Of a DNA stretch of 64,000 nucleotides, positions 9,060 to 18,083 are shown in pieces. Location of the stretch: positions 62,001 to 126,000 of the forward strand of contig DAORKG010000001.1 of NCBI GenBank assembly GCA_035439445.1. The letters run 5' to 3'. The DNA comes from UBA4416 sp035439445 (GTDB lineage Bacteria; Bacteroidota; Bacteroidia; B-17B0; Aurantibacillaceae). Under the pieces are notes generated by a model, which was not told the DNA's origin, searched no databases, and saw only the letters and a list, made by a program, of their open reading frames with translations. The position numbers and the translations under genes are program-made. How positions within the stretch are numbered: position 1 is the stretch's first letter; each line of letters opens with the position of its first letter.

Positions 9060-10730
9060 ATGGCAGGTGGTAAAGAAACCCCAAGACAGAAGATGATTGG
9101 TATGATGTATCTCGTACTTACCGCTCTTTTGGCGATGAACGTATCTAAACAAATCTTACAGGGGTATTTATCTGTAAACGAAAGTTTAGTAAAATCAAAA
9201 CAAAATTTAACTGAAAATAACTCTCGTGTAACTAAAGCTTTCGAAGCATCTATTGGTGGTAATGCTGCTGCAAAACCATACTATGAAAAAGCGTTAGAGG
9301 CACAAAAATTAATTCAAGAAGTAGATAAATATATCAGCGAATTAAGAGCTAAGATTGTTGCTCATACAGAGCCAACAGCTTTAGAAAACGAAAAGATTGC
9401 TGATACATTGAATTTACGTAGAATGGACAAAATTGATGACTACGATATGCCTAGTCATATGTTGGGTTTAGGTGAGCCTAAAACTCCTGAAAAAGGTCCT
9501 TTTACAGCATATGAACTACGCATGAAAATGACTGGTTTACACGATAAATTAGTTGCAATGGTAGATGCAATGCAAAAAGATCCTAAAACAAAATTCTTAG
9601 AAGATGATTATCAAGGTATTAAAAAGAAGTTTGCTTCTATTAAACCAACAGATAGTAATCGTGAAGAGGATGGTGTGAAATTTAACTGGGAGATGGATAA
9701 TTTCTATCACTTACCTTTAGCTGCGGTTTACACGAACTTAAATAAATTTCAAACAGATTTAAAGAACGTTGAAGCTGAAGTTTTACAAGTATTCTCTGGT
9801 GCAAGTGGAAAATTAGCAATTAAATTTGATGCGATTAAAGCTCGTGTAGTTGCTCCATCTTCTTACATCGCTGCTGGTCAACCATACGAAGCTAATATCT
9901 TCTTAGCTGCTTCTTCTTCTAAATTAGCTGCTGGAGATATGGAAATTTTAATTGGTGTGGATTCTGCTGCTGCTGCTAGTGGAGCTAAAGGATCTTCAAG
10001 TGTACCTGTTGTTGGTGGTGAGGGTTTATATTCTGTTGGTACAGGAGGAGAAGGTGATCAAGAATATAAAGGTGTTATCAAATACAAAAACCCTGATGGG
10101 ACATTTAAGTATTACCCATTCTCTGGTGCTTATAAAGTTGCTAAATCTGCAGCGAGTGTATCAGCTGATCAAATGAATGTATTCTATGCAGGTGTACCTA
10201 ATCCTGTTACTGCTGCTGCTGCGGGTATTTCACCTCAAGACATTAGTGTAAATGCTACAGGAGCTGGTGTAAGAGTTACTCCTAAAGGTGCTGGTAAATA
10301 TGAATTCAACTTCTCTGGAACTGGAGAGTGTATGGTATCAGTATCAGCTAAAACAAAAGACGGAGTTAAATCTCAAGGCCCTCCTATCAAATTCCGTGTT
10401 AAACCTTTACCTAAGCCTGAATTAAAAATCGGTGGTAAATTTGCTCCACAAGAGATGAAAAAAGGTGAATTAGGAATGGTTAGTGGATTAGGTGCTGGAG
10501 CTAATGGTTTCGACTTCCAAGCGAACTTTGTTGTATTATCATACGAGGTTACAGGTAAAGCAAAAGGTAAATTAATGCAAGAATCAGGTACTGGTAACAA
10601 TTTAAGTGGTGCTGCCGCATCAATTTTAAAAGGTGCTGACGTAGGTTCAAAACTTTACATTGATGCTAAAGTTAAAGGTCCAGATGGTAAAATTACATCT
10701 ACAACTGTAGGTATTAAAGTAGCAAAATAG
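9060..10730 (+). CDS. gldM: T9SS motor protein GldM/PorM
   Basis: A 556-residue protein with one N-terminal transmembrane helix (about residues 12-30, MIGMMYLVLTALLAMNVS) and a long periplasmic part. It matches GldM: N-terminal motif GGKETPRQKMIGMMYLVLTALLA, a helical region, then beta-rich domains with PFSGAYKVAKSAASVSADQMN and PPIKFRVKPLPKPELKIGGK near the C-terminus. The GldM dimer passes through the GldL pentamer and contacts the GldK-GldN ring, transmitting motor energy. The segment around residues 300-340 is low in complexity (Ala, Gly, Ser). gldN follows after 29 bases. Confidence 0.95.
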   Translation: MAGGKETPRQKMIGMMYLVLTALLAMNVSKQILQGYLSVNESLVKSKQNLTENNSRVTKAFEASIGGNAAAKPYYEKALEAQKLIQEVDKYISELRAKIVAHTEPTALENEKIADTLNLRRMDKIDDYDMPSHMLGLGEPKTPEKGPFTAYELRMKMTGLHDKLVAMVDAMQKDPKTKFLEDDYQGIKKKFASIKPTDSNREEDGVKFNWEMDNFYHLPLAAVYTNLNKFQTDLKNVEAEVLQVFSGASGKLAIKFDAIKARVVAPSSYIAAGQPYEANIFLAASSSKLAAGDMEILIGVDSAAAASGAKGSSSVPVVGGEGLYSVGTGGEGDQEYKGVIKYKNPDGTFKYYPFSGAYKVAKSAASVSADQMNVFYAGVPNPVTAAAAGISPQDISVNATGAGVRVTPKGAGKYEFNFSGTGECMVSVSAKTKDGVKSQGPPIKFRVKPLPKPELKIGGKFAPQEMKKGELGMVSGLGAGANGFDFQANFVVLSYEVTGKAKGKLMQESGTGNNLSGAAASILKGADVGSKLYIDAKVKGPDGKITSTTVGIKVAK

Positions 10731-10759
10731 ATAAAGGAAATAATTTAAATTCTAATTGT

Positions 10760-11617
10760 ATGATAAATTTCAAAAGTATATTGTTTATTGCAATCATAAT
10801 GATGGCATTAAATGTTAAGGCTCAACCGGGTGTTTTCCAACCGGGTGATTATCGTGATGGAATTTATGATAAGGAAAATTCTACTAACAGAAGATTTATC
10901 CCTTATACTCACCTTCGTGAAGGAGATGTTAACTGGGAGAAACGTGTTTGGAGAAAGTTGGATATGCGTGAAAAACAAAACCAACAATTATACTATCCAA
11001 CAGAAGCTGTTACAAGTAGAATTTCATTAATGCAATTGATTTTGAAGTATGTTCTTTCAGGTCAGATTATTGCTTTTGTTGATGAAGAATTTTTACAACC
11101 TTATGAACTATCTGCTATCAGAAACAAATTAGTGATTGTTGGTGATACTACTGAGGTTGAGGAATTTGATGCAAATGGTAATGCCTACATGGTTAAAAAA
11201 CCAGGTTTAGTTGATTCTACTTGGATTTTCTCAAACTTTACCGAGCTTGAATTAAAAGAAGATTGGTTTTTTGATAAACAAAAATCAGTGTTAGAGGTTC
11301 GTATTTTAGCGATGGGCTTTAATGCTTTAAAACCAGGAAAAGAAGACTTAGGAGCTTTTAATATGTTCTATGTTTATTTCCCAGCATGTCGTCCATTCTT
11401 TGCTAAACATGAAGTTTACAATGCGAAAAATGATGCTGAGCGCAGAACGTTTGAAGATATATTCTGGAAACGTCAGTTCTCTTCAGTAGCAACTAAGGAA
11501 ACCAATGTATATGATAGAGCTATTGATAGATACGCTAGAGGTATTGATGCCTTATTGGAATCTGATCGTATCAAGAACGATATTTTTAGATGGGAGCACG
11601 ATTTATGGCATTTCTAA
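10760..11617 (+). CDS. gldN: T9SS ring protein GldN/PorN
   Basis: A 285-residue periplasmic protein with a signal peptide ending near VKAQPG. It matches GldN/PorN: DVNWEKRVWRKLDMREKQN near the N-terminus, WIFSNFTELELKEDWFFDKQ and FEDIFWKRQFSS later. GldN binds GldK to form the periplasmic ring of the type IX secretion system. It is the last gene of the operon, followed after 15 bases by a strong intrinsic terminator. Homologues occur in the same position in P. gingivalis and Flavobacterium. Confidence 0.95.
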   Translation: MINFKSILFIAIIMMALNVKAQPGVFQPGDYRDGIYDKENSTNRRFIPYTHLREGDVNWEKRVWRKLDMREKQNQQLYYPTEAVTSRISLMQLILKYVLSGQIIAFVDEEFLQPYELSAIRNKLVIVGDTTEVEEFDANGNAYMVKKPGLVDSTWIFSNFTELELKEDWFFDKQKSVLEVRILAMGFNALKPGKEDLGAFNMFYVYFPACRPFFAKHEVYNAKNDAERRTFEDIFWKRQFSSVATKETNVYDRAIDRYARGIDALLESDRIKNDIFRWEHDLWHF

Positions 11618-11632
11618 TCTGATATAAAATTT

Positions 11633-11665
11633 AAAAAACCTCCTAAGAAATTAGGAGGTTTTTTT
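11633..11665 (+). terminator. Intrinsic terminator after gldN
   Basis: The stem AACCTCCTAA / TTAGGAGGTT with loop GAAA is flanked by an A-run on the left and seven or more T on the right. It closes the porP-gldKLMN operon. The A-run also gives a T-tract on the other strand, so it may serve the convergent decarboxylase gene too. Confidence 0.88.
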
Positions 11666-11681
11666 ATGGATTATTGTCAAT

Positions 11682-13538
11682 CTATTTAATAGAGGATAAA
11701 CTTCCTCCCTTTTCAAAAAGCTTATCTACTCGTCTTTCAATTTCAGGAACCTTTTCAAGTGATGGAGCATGATGAGGTTTCACACGAGCATCAATAATCA
11801 TATTATCACATCCAAAATGCTTGAATTCAGTAAATGAATTAATTCCATATACATCGTGACTAGGATTTGAACGGGTAAAGGTAACCCATAGCCAATTTTT
11901 TAATGTTGCTGAAGTAAAGGATGAATCATCCACAATTACAATCATCGGAAAGCCTTTTAAATCAATATTTTTTTGTTTGATTTCGTTATTTAAATTTTCA
12001 AATTCTTGCTTTGCTTTTTCGTATAACTCAAATTTATTTCCTTGTAAAACCAATACACCGGGCAAAGCAATTTGAGGATTGAAAAAAGTTGTGAGTTGAG
12101 TTAATTGATTATTAATAGAAGTTGCTAATTCACGAATTTTTTCTCCATAAGCAGCTACTACTAATTTACTTCCACTATTTAAACCAGTTCCGCTATAATC
12201 TAAAGTATCAATACTTGTATTAGTTTGAAAATGTAAATCACGTTTTAAATTAATGCGTTTAAGCATATATTGAAAAAACTCAGCTTCGTTATGAGTAGAG
12301 ATTTTTGTTGCTGAGCCTGTCGAAGTATTAGTTTCGTCTGCAGTAATAAATAAGTACTTTGCCAAACTTAACTGCCCTTTCCCTAAAATATGATTGGCAA
12401 TAGTTAGTAATTCTGCTGGTTGTTTGGTTTGGTTATAAGGCGTATAACGCTCGCTACCTATTGCTAATAATAAAGGATGAACTCCGGCAGCATCAACAGC
12501 ATGGACTTCTTTTACTCCCGGTAATTCGTGTTTAATGGCATTTCCTGTCAATTCATGAATGATTTGTCCGAAGCTTGTATCTTCTTGAGGAGGACGACCA
12601 ACGACAGTGAATGGCCAAATGGCATCTTGTCGGTGATACACTTTATGTACTCGCATTAACGGGAAATCATGTTTTAAACTATAGTAGCCTAAATGATCTC
12701 CAAAAGGGCCTTCTGGTTTATTTTCGTTAGGATAAACTTCTCCGGTAATTACAAAATCAGCATCAGTACTTACACAAAATCCATCCTGATAAGTATATCT
12801 AAATCTTCTATTTCCTAAAGCGCCTGCAAAGGTCATTTCGCTTAATCCTTCAGGCAGAGGCATTACTGCAGCTACAGAATGACTTGGTGGACCACCTATG
12901 AAAATAGACACTTTCAAAGGCTTTCCTGTTTTATTAGCTTTACTTTGATGTACTCCAATACCACGATGCAATTGATAATGCAAGCCGATTTCTTTATTTA
13001 AAATGTAATCGTTTCCGTTTAACTGAATACGATACATACCTAAGTTGGCGTTCATTATACCTGGTTTATCAATATCTTCGCTATATACTTGTGGTAAGGT
13101 AACAAAAGCTCCACCATCCATTGGCCAATGTTTTATTAAAGGAATTTTATCAATAGTTGTTTCCTTAAATAAAACGGGTTTTGATAATGGATTTTTTAAA
13201 GGTAAAGCTGATAAAGCGGTTAAAGAAACATTAGCATATTTAAAAGGATTCTTAAGTGCTTTAACTGGACTGTTTTTTATTTCTATTAAGGTTTGAATTT
13301 TCTCAAGTGTATCTCTAAAAATAAATTTACTTCTATCTAGTGTTCCAAAAATATTGGATGCACATTTGAATTGAGTTCCTTTTACATTTTCGAATAATAG
13401 AGCTGGGCCTCCCATTTCATGAACGCGTAAATGGATAGATGCCATTTCTAAATTTGGATCTACCTCTTCTTTGATTCTAATAAGATGATTGTTTCTTTCT
13501 AAATCATCTAAACAGGCTTTTAAACTCTTGTATCCCAT
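11682..13538 (-). CDS. ubiD: UbiD family decarboxylase (menaquinone/ubiquinone-type)
   Basis: A 618-residue cytoplasmic enzyme of the UbiD family, which uses prenylated FMN to decarboxylate aromatic or unsaturated acids. Visible family segments are MGGPALLFENVKG near the N-terminus, FIGGPPSHSVAAVMPLPEG, EGPFGDHLGYYS and VVGRPPQEDTSFG, the last holding an acidic residue of the active-site signature. Bacteroidota homologues are usually assigned to menaquinone synthesis, fitting respiration in this group, but the substrate is not fixed by the sequence. No ubiX is in the window. It is convergent with gldN and divergent from the NTF2-like gene. Confidence 0.88.
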   Translation of the reverse strand: MGYKSLKACLDDLERNNHLIRIKEEVDPNLEMASIHLRVHEMGGPALLFENVKGTQFKCASNIFGTLDRSKFIFRDTLEKIQTLIEIKNSPVKALKNPFKYANVSLTALSALPLKNPLSKPVLFKETTIDKIPLIKHWPMDGGAFVTLPQVYSEDIDKPGIMNANLGMYRIQLNGNDYILNKEIGLHYQLHRGIGVHQSKANKTGKPLKVSIFIGGPPSHSVAAVMPLPEGLSEMTFAGALGNRRFRYTYQDGFCVSTDADFVITGEVYPNENKPEGPFGDHLGYYSLKHDFPLMRVHKVYHRQDAIWPFTVVGRPPQEDTSFGQIIHELTGNAIKHELPGVKEVHAVDAAGVHPLLLAIGSERYTPYNQTKQPAELLTIANHILGKGQLSLAKYLFITADETNTSTGSATKISTHNEAEFFQYMLKRINLKRDLHFQTNTSIDTLDYSGTGLNSGSKLVVAAYGEKIRELATSINNQLTQLTTFFNPQIALPGVLVLQGNKFELYEKAKQEFENLNNEIKQKNIDLKGFPMIVIVDDSSFTSATLKNWLWVTFTRSNPSHDVYGINSFTEFKHFGCDNMIIDARVKPHHAPSLEKVPEIERRVDKLFEKGGSLSSIK

Positions 13539-13608
13539 AATTATTTAACAGCTTAAAGATAAAGAGGTTTAAATTAATAATTACATTTACGACAATTATA
13601 TTTACAAT

Positions 13609-13971
13609 ATGTCTGCTCAAAATAATAAACAAATAGCTGCCAAATGGTTTCAAGCATTTAACGAACATGATTTAGAAAAATTATTATCATTATACGATGA
13701 TAATGCGCAACACTATAGCCCGAAATTAAAAATCAGAAAACCAGAAACTCAAGGTTTAATAAAAGGAAAGTCTGCTTTGAGAGAATGGTGGCAGGATGCT
13801 TTTGATAGATTGCCTAGCTTGCAATATGAAGTAATTAAACTAACAGTTGATGAAGAGCAAGTGTTTATGGAATATATCAGACATGTTGAGGGAGAAGAGG
13901 ATTTATCGGTTGGGGAAGTTCTTCAAATTAAAAATGGATTAATTGTATTCTCCAGAGTATATCATGGTTAA
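13609..13971 (+). CDS. NTF2-like / SnoaL-like family protein
   Basis: A 120-residue protein with the cone-shaped NTF2/SnoaL pattern: AAKWFQAFNEHDLEKLLSLY at the start, DDNAQHYSP, then GKSALREWWQDAFDRLPSL and a C-terminal beta part. Members range from small isomerases or hydrolases to proteins with only a binding role, and nothing here fixes the activity. It has no signal peptide, so it is cytoplasmic. The 70-base gap to the divergent ubiD gene is AT-rich. Confidence 0.7.
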   Translation: MSAQNNKQIAAKWFQAFNEHDLEKLLSLYDDNAQHYSPKLKIRKPETQGLIKGKSALREWWQDAFDRLPSLQYEVIKLTVDEEQVFMEYIRHVEGEEDLSVGEVLQIKNGLIVFSRVYHG

Positions 13972-14025
13972 TAATTTAACAGCTATTAACTAGCCAAAAG
14001 TAAAGGATTTATTATCTTAGTTCTG

Positions 14026-15291
14026 ATGAAAAAAATATTTCTGATACCATTATTTATTTTGTTAACTGTTAAAGGTTTTAGCAGCTACATCTTAATTCCT
14101 ATGGATGAAACTCAGAAGAATCATCTCAAGGCTTATGGTATTGCATATTGGAGTTTAAAAGGAGAATTAGAAATACAATGGCTTACTAATTACAGAGGTG
14201 GCAGTTTTTTAATCCCTAATTCAAAACCGGTTTCAACGGAGTGTACTATCAGAGGTATTAGTTTTGAGGTTATTTCGGACGCGCAAGCTAATGGAATATT
14301 GGCTGATATTTCAAATCCTGAAGTTAATCAAGATGCTATTAAGCTAGAGAAAGCTCCGAAAATTGCAGTGTATTCGCCTAAAATTAAGCAACCTTGGGAT
14401 GATGCGGTAACATTAGTTTTAAAATATGCAGAGATACCATATGATGTGGTTTATGATGAAGAAATTATTGGGGATAAATTAAAAGATTACGATTGGTTGC
14501 ATTTACATCACGAAGATTTTACAGGTCAATATGGACGTTTTTATGCAGGATTTCATCAAACAGCTTGGTATCAAAATGAAGTTAAGGATAATGAAGAAAG
14601 AGCAAAAAAATTAGGGTTCACAAAAGTGTCTCAATTAAAATTAGCTGTTGCTAAAAAAATAAATGACTATGTGTTTACTGGTGGTTTTTTATTTGCCATG
14701 TGTAGTGCAACGGATAGTTATGATATTGCTTTAGCTGCAGAAGGTATTGATATTTGCGAATCGATGTTTGACCATGATCCTGCTGATCCAGCCATGAACA
14801 AAAAAATAGATTATAACAAAGGTTATGCTTTTGAAAAATATCAATTAAGTACAAATCCATATGAATATGAATTTTCAACCATTGATGCTACAACTCCACG
14901 TAGACAATATGGTATGACAAAAGATAATGATGTGTTTACCTTATTTGAATTTTCAGCAAAGTGGGACCCCGTGCCAACGATGTTGTGTCAAAATCATGTT
15001 CAAACCATCAAAGGATTTTACGGACAAACAACTGCTTTTACAAAAACCTATATCAAAAAAAATATTTTGATATTAGGTGAAGCTAAAGCATATAATGAAG
15101 CTCGCTACATACATGGAGATCACGGCAAAGGAACCTGGACATTTTACGGGGGGCATGATCCTGAAGATTACGAGCATAAAGTAGAGGATCCTCCAACAGA
15201 TTTAAATCTACATCCAAATTCTCCGGGATACAGATTAATATTAAACAATATTTTGTTTCCGGCAGCAAAGAAGAAAAAACAGAAGACTTAA
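14026..15291 (+). CDS. Secreted protein of the family often labelled asparagine synthetase B
   Basis: A 421-residue protein with an N-terminal signal peptide (to about FSSY). From memory, close Bacteroidota homologues are annotated as asparagine synthetase B, with conserved stretches ILIPMDETQKNHLKAYGI, WLHLHHEDFTGQYGRF, FAMCSATDSYDIALAAEG, ARYIHGDHGKGTWTFYGG and a lysine-rich tail KKKKQKT. I see neither the N-terminal Cys of class II amidotransferases nor the ATP-binding domain of true AsnB, and AsnB is not exported. The GGFLFAMCSATDS segment resembles a nucleophile elbow of class I amidotransferase/ThuA-like folds, so a different hydrolase-like function is more likely. The function is unknown. 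Confidence 0.7.
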   Translation: MKKIFLIPLFILLTVKGFSSYILIPMDETQKNHLKAYGIAYWSLKGELEIQWLTNYRGGSFLIPNSKPVSTECTIRGISFEVISDAQANGILADISNPEVNQDAIKLEKAPKIAVYSPKIKQPWDDAVTLVLKYAEIPYDVVYDEEIIGDKLKDYDWLHLHHEDFTGQYGRFYAGFHQTAWYQNEVKDNEERAKKLGFTKVSQLKLAVAKKINDYVFTGGFLFAMCSATDSYDIALAAEGIDICESMFDHDPADPAMNKKIDYNKGYAFEKYQLSTNPYEYEFSTIDATTPRRQYGMTKDNDVFTLFEFSAKWDPVPTMLCQNHVQTIKGFYGQTTAFTKTYIKKNILILGEAKAYNEARYIHGDHGKGTWTFYGGHDPEDYEHKVEDPPTDLNLHPNSPGYRLILNNILFPAAKKKKQKT

Positions 15292-15295
15292 TCTT

Positions 15296-15346
15296 GTTCT
15301 CGACTACGCTCGAACTGACATGGTGGCTTCGAGAGCCTCAGCCACC
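15296..15346. repeat. Composite intergenic palindromic repeat, copy 1
   Basis: It consists of a short inverted element (TTCTCGACTACGCTCGAA, 15297-15314) followed by GAACTGACA and the hairpin GTGGCT...AGCCAC at 15323-15346. The hairpin can fold in two ways, because AGCC occurs twice after GGCT. A reverse-complement copy with three compensated differences lies at 24711-24820. It fills the gap between the convergent secreted-protein and lysA genes and may terminate both. Confidence 0.65.
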
Positions 15347-15351
15347 TATTT

Positions 15352-16503
15352 CTATTCACTAAAGTAACTTCTTACTTCATCGCGTAAATTATATTTACTT
15401 GCCATTACCTCTCCGTAAGCGCCCGCACTTCTAATAGCAATTATATCTCCACGTTTGGTTTCGGGTAATTCAACAGCTTTTCCAAAACAATCACTGCTTT
15501 CACAAATAGGACCCACAACATCGTATTTGATGATTGTTGTAGAGTTGGAGGAAATGTTTTCTATTTTATGAAACGCTTGGTATAAAGCCGGGCGTATTAA
15601 TTCTGTCATACCTGCATCTAAAATCGCAAAATTAGTATTGATACCATTTTTAATGTACAATACTTTACTAATTAAGTTTCCACATTGTGCTACAATTGCT
15701 CTGCCAAGTTCAAAATGTAATTGTTGATTTTTTCGTAGTTCAATAAAATCATTAAACACTTTAAAATAAGAAGCAAAATCAATTATGGCTTCTTTGTCTG
15801 GTTCGTGATAATTAATACCAACGCCACCACCAACATTTATGATAGGTAAATCAAATCCTTTATGTAAAAAGAAAGTGTTGATTTCATTTACTCGTGTACA
15901 TAGTTTTTTAAATGGACTTAAATCTGTAATCTGTGAACCAATGTGAAAATGCAAACCAATTAATTGAATATTAGATAATGTTTTTAATTTTTCAATAACA
16001 GTTTCAAATTCATAGGGGTTAATTCCAAATTTATTCTCTTCTAAACCTGTAGTAATATATTTGTGTGTATGAGCATCCACGTTTGGATTGATTCTTAATG
16101 CAATGGATGCCGTTTTATTTTGTTTAGCAGCCAGTTCATTAATTACTTCTAGCTCTTGCATACTTTCACAGTTAAAACAAAAGATGTTTTTTTCTAATGC
16201 ATAATTAATTTCATCGTCACTTTTTCCAACACCTGCAAATACAATTTTATTAGAATCAAATCCATTTTCAATCGCACACTTCACTTCATTACCACTCACG
16301 CAATCAGCTCCTAGTCCGCTATTTTTGATGGTATTAATAATGCGTGAATTGGCATTGGCTTTAAAGGCGTAATGCACATGGTAATTGTATTTTGTGCTTT
16401 CTTTACTAACGGAGTCTATTGTTTTTTGCAGTAAAGCTATGTCGTAATAATAAAACGGCGTTTTATATTGCGATATGTTTTTGATATTATTTTCTGAAAT
16501 CAT
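15352..16503 (-). CDS. lysA: Diaminopimelate decarboxylase
   Basis: LysA converts meso-diaminopimelate to lysine using pyridoxal phosphate, the last step of lysine synthesis. The fold III barrel carries the PLP lysine in HYAFKANAN, then LRINPNVDAHTH, GLHFHIGSQI, the phosphate-binding GGGVGINYH, and at the C-terminal end CESSDCFGK and GAYGEVMASKYN with active-site Cys and Tyr. The start is ATG at 16503 (MISENNIKN), 10 bases after the aspartokinase stop; an in-frame TTG at 16524 would overlap that gene. It pairs with the aspartokinase as a two-gene lysine operon. Confidence 0.94.
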   Translation of the reverse strand: MISENNIKNISQYKTPFYYYDIALLQKTIDSVSKESTKYNYHVHYAFKANANSRIINTIKNSGLGADCVSGNEVKCAIENGFDSNKIVFAGVGKSDDEINYALEKNIFCFNCESMQELEVINELAAKQNKTASIALRINPNVDAHTHKYITTGLEENKFGINPYEFETVIEKLKTLSNIQLIGLHFHIGSQITDLSPFKKLCTRVNEINTFFLHKGFDLPIINVGGGVGINYHEPDKEAIIDFASYFKVFNDFIELRKNQQLHFELGRAIVAQCGNLISKVLYIKNGINTNFAILDAGMTELIRPALYQAFHKIENISSNSTTIIKYDVVGPICESSDCFGKAVELPETKRGDIIAIRSAGAYGEVMASKYNLRDEVRSYFSE

Positions 16504-16513
16504 GTTCTTATTT

Positions 16514-17830
16514 TTAATATCCAAACAGTCCTTTATTTAAAGCCACTAAAGCTTCCTTCTTTAGTTTTGAATCAACTAATACACTAATGTTATTAGCACT
16601 TCCTCCATAGGACACCATTCTTAATGGAATATCTTTTAATGATTCTAAAACTTTAAAACCATACCCGGCTTTATCTTTTGGTAGGTTACCTACAATGCAA
16701 ATGATAGTTTGGTCTTTTTCCACTTCCACATTAGCAAATTCTTCTAGTTCTTTTTTGATTTCATTTAGGGACTTGATATTATCAATTGTTAATGATACAG
16801 CAATTTCAGAAGTTGTAATCATATCAATAGATGTCTTGTAGCGTTCAAAAATTTCAAACACAGCTCTTAAAAAACCGTGAGCTAACAACATTCGGTCACT
16901 CTTGATGTTAATGGCACATATCCCATCTTTAGCTGCTACCGCTTTTAATCCCTCTTCTGGATTGATGTTTGAAATACGCGTTCCTTTTGCATCCGGCTGC
17001 ATAGTGTTTTTTAATAACACAGGAATATTTCTTTTTTGTGCAGGTAAAATACAAGTTGGATGTAAAATTTTTGCACCAAAGTACGCCAACTCAGCAGCTT
17101 CATCAAAACTTAATTCATGAATTGGATGTGTTTTTGATACAACTCTTGGATCGTTATTATGCATACCATCAATATCTGTCCAAATTTGAACTTCATTGGC
17201 ATATAATGCAGCACCAATTATAGAAGCTGTATAATCACTCCCTCCACGCTTTAAATTATCTATTTCGCCAAATGCATTGCGGCAAATGTATCCTTGTGTA
17301 ATAAATAAATTAGTTGAAGGATATTTATCTAATTCTACTTGCAAATTTTTCTCTATATAACTTATTTGTGGTTCATCGTTTTCATCAATACGCATGAAAT
17401 TTAGAGCAGGTAATAATGCTGAGTTTATACCAATTTCCTGTAAATGAAAATGAAATAAAGCGGTGCTTAATAACTCACCTTGAGCTAAAATAGCTTTTTC
17501 TTCATTTATGGTAAACATATCTAATGTAAATGAACGTAGGTAGTTAAAATGATTTTTTATTAAATCATTCCCTTTTGTTTTATATTCTGAACTGCCATAT
17601 AGCTTTTCTACTTCGTTAAAGTATTTTTGCTCTAATGAGTTAATAATGTCGTTTGCTTTATCATGTTCTTTTATATAGAGCGCATTACATATTTCAACTA
17701 AAGTATTTGTAGTGCCACTCATGGCTGATAGAACAACGATTTTTCTGTCGCTGCCTGATATTAAAGATACTAATGCGTGCATGCGTTCTGCACTTCCTAC
17801 GCTGGTTCCTCCAAATTTTAAAATATTCAT
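16514..17830 (-). CDS. lysC: Aspartate kinase (monofunctional)
   Basis: A 438-residue enzyme that phosphorylates aspartate to open the lysine, threonine and methionine pathways. The kinase motif KFGGTSVGS opens the protein, followed by LSAMSGTTNTL, ITQGYICRN, LKRGGSDYTASIIGA and the WTDIDGMHNNDPR segment. Two ACT-type regulatory domains follow (about residues 300-438; NIKSDRMLLAHGFL and IICIVGNLPKDKAGYGFKVL), suggesting feedback control by an amino acid. No homoserine dehydrogenase domain is fused. It directly precedes lysA. Confidence 0.93.
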   Translation of the reverse strand: MNILKFGGTSVGSAERMHALVSLISGSDRKIVVLSAMSGTTNTLVEICNALYIKEHDKANDIINSLEQKYFNEVEKLYGSSEYKTKGNDLIKNHFNYLRSFTLDMFTINEEKAILAQGELLSTALFHFHLQEIGINSALLPALNFMRIDENDEPQISYIEKNLQVELDKYPSTNLFITQGYICRNAFGEIDNLKRGGSDYTASIIGAALYANEVQIWTDIDGMHNNDPRVVSKTHPIHELSFDEAAELAYFGAKILHPTCILPAQKRNIPVLLKNTMQPDAKGTRISNINPEEGLKAVAAKDGICAINIKSDRMLLAHGFLRAVFEIFERYKTSIDMITTSEIAVSLTIDNIKSLNEIKKELEEFANVEVEKDQTIICIVGNLPKDKAGYGFKVLESLKDIPLRMVSYGGSANNISVLVDSKLKKEALVALNKGLFGY

Positions 17831-18034
17831 TGTATATATAATTTTATCGACTGCTATTATGCAGATTTTAAATTTAGTAATGTTTATTGATTTATTTGAT
17901 GTATGAGAATCAATCCCTGATTCCGATATACGAGATTAAATATGGCTCGGGCGAGCCTTACGTTTACATTTTATGTAAAGAGTGTTTTTCATTTAATCGG
18001 TTACAAATAAAAAGATTAAATTTTAAATCACAAA

Positions 18035-18065
18035 AAAAACGTCTCGATTTTTTCGAGACGTTTTT
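18035..18065 (-). terminator. Bidirectional intrinsic terminator
   Basis: The stem CGTCTCGA / TCGAGACG (18040-18047 and 18053-18060) has a T5 loop, an A-run before it and a T-run after it. It lies 18 bases beyond the stop of the minus-strand T9SS protein and can act in both directions. The rest of the 253-base gap 17831-18083 shows only a short GGCTCG/CGAGCC palindrome at 17944-17957. Confidence 0.82.
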
Positions 18066-18083
18066 AATATTGAACAAAAAGAA

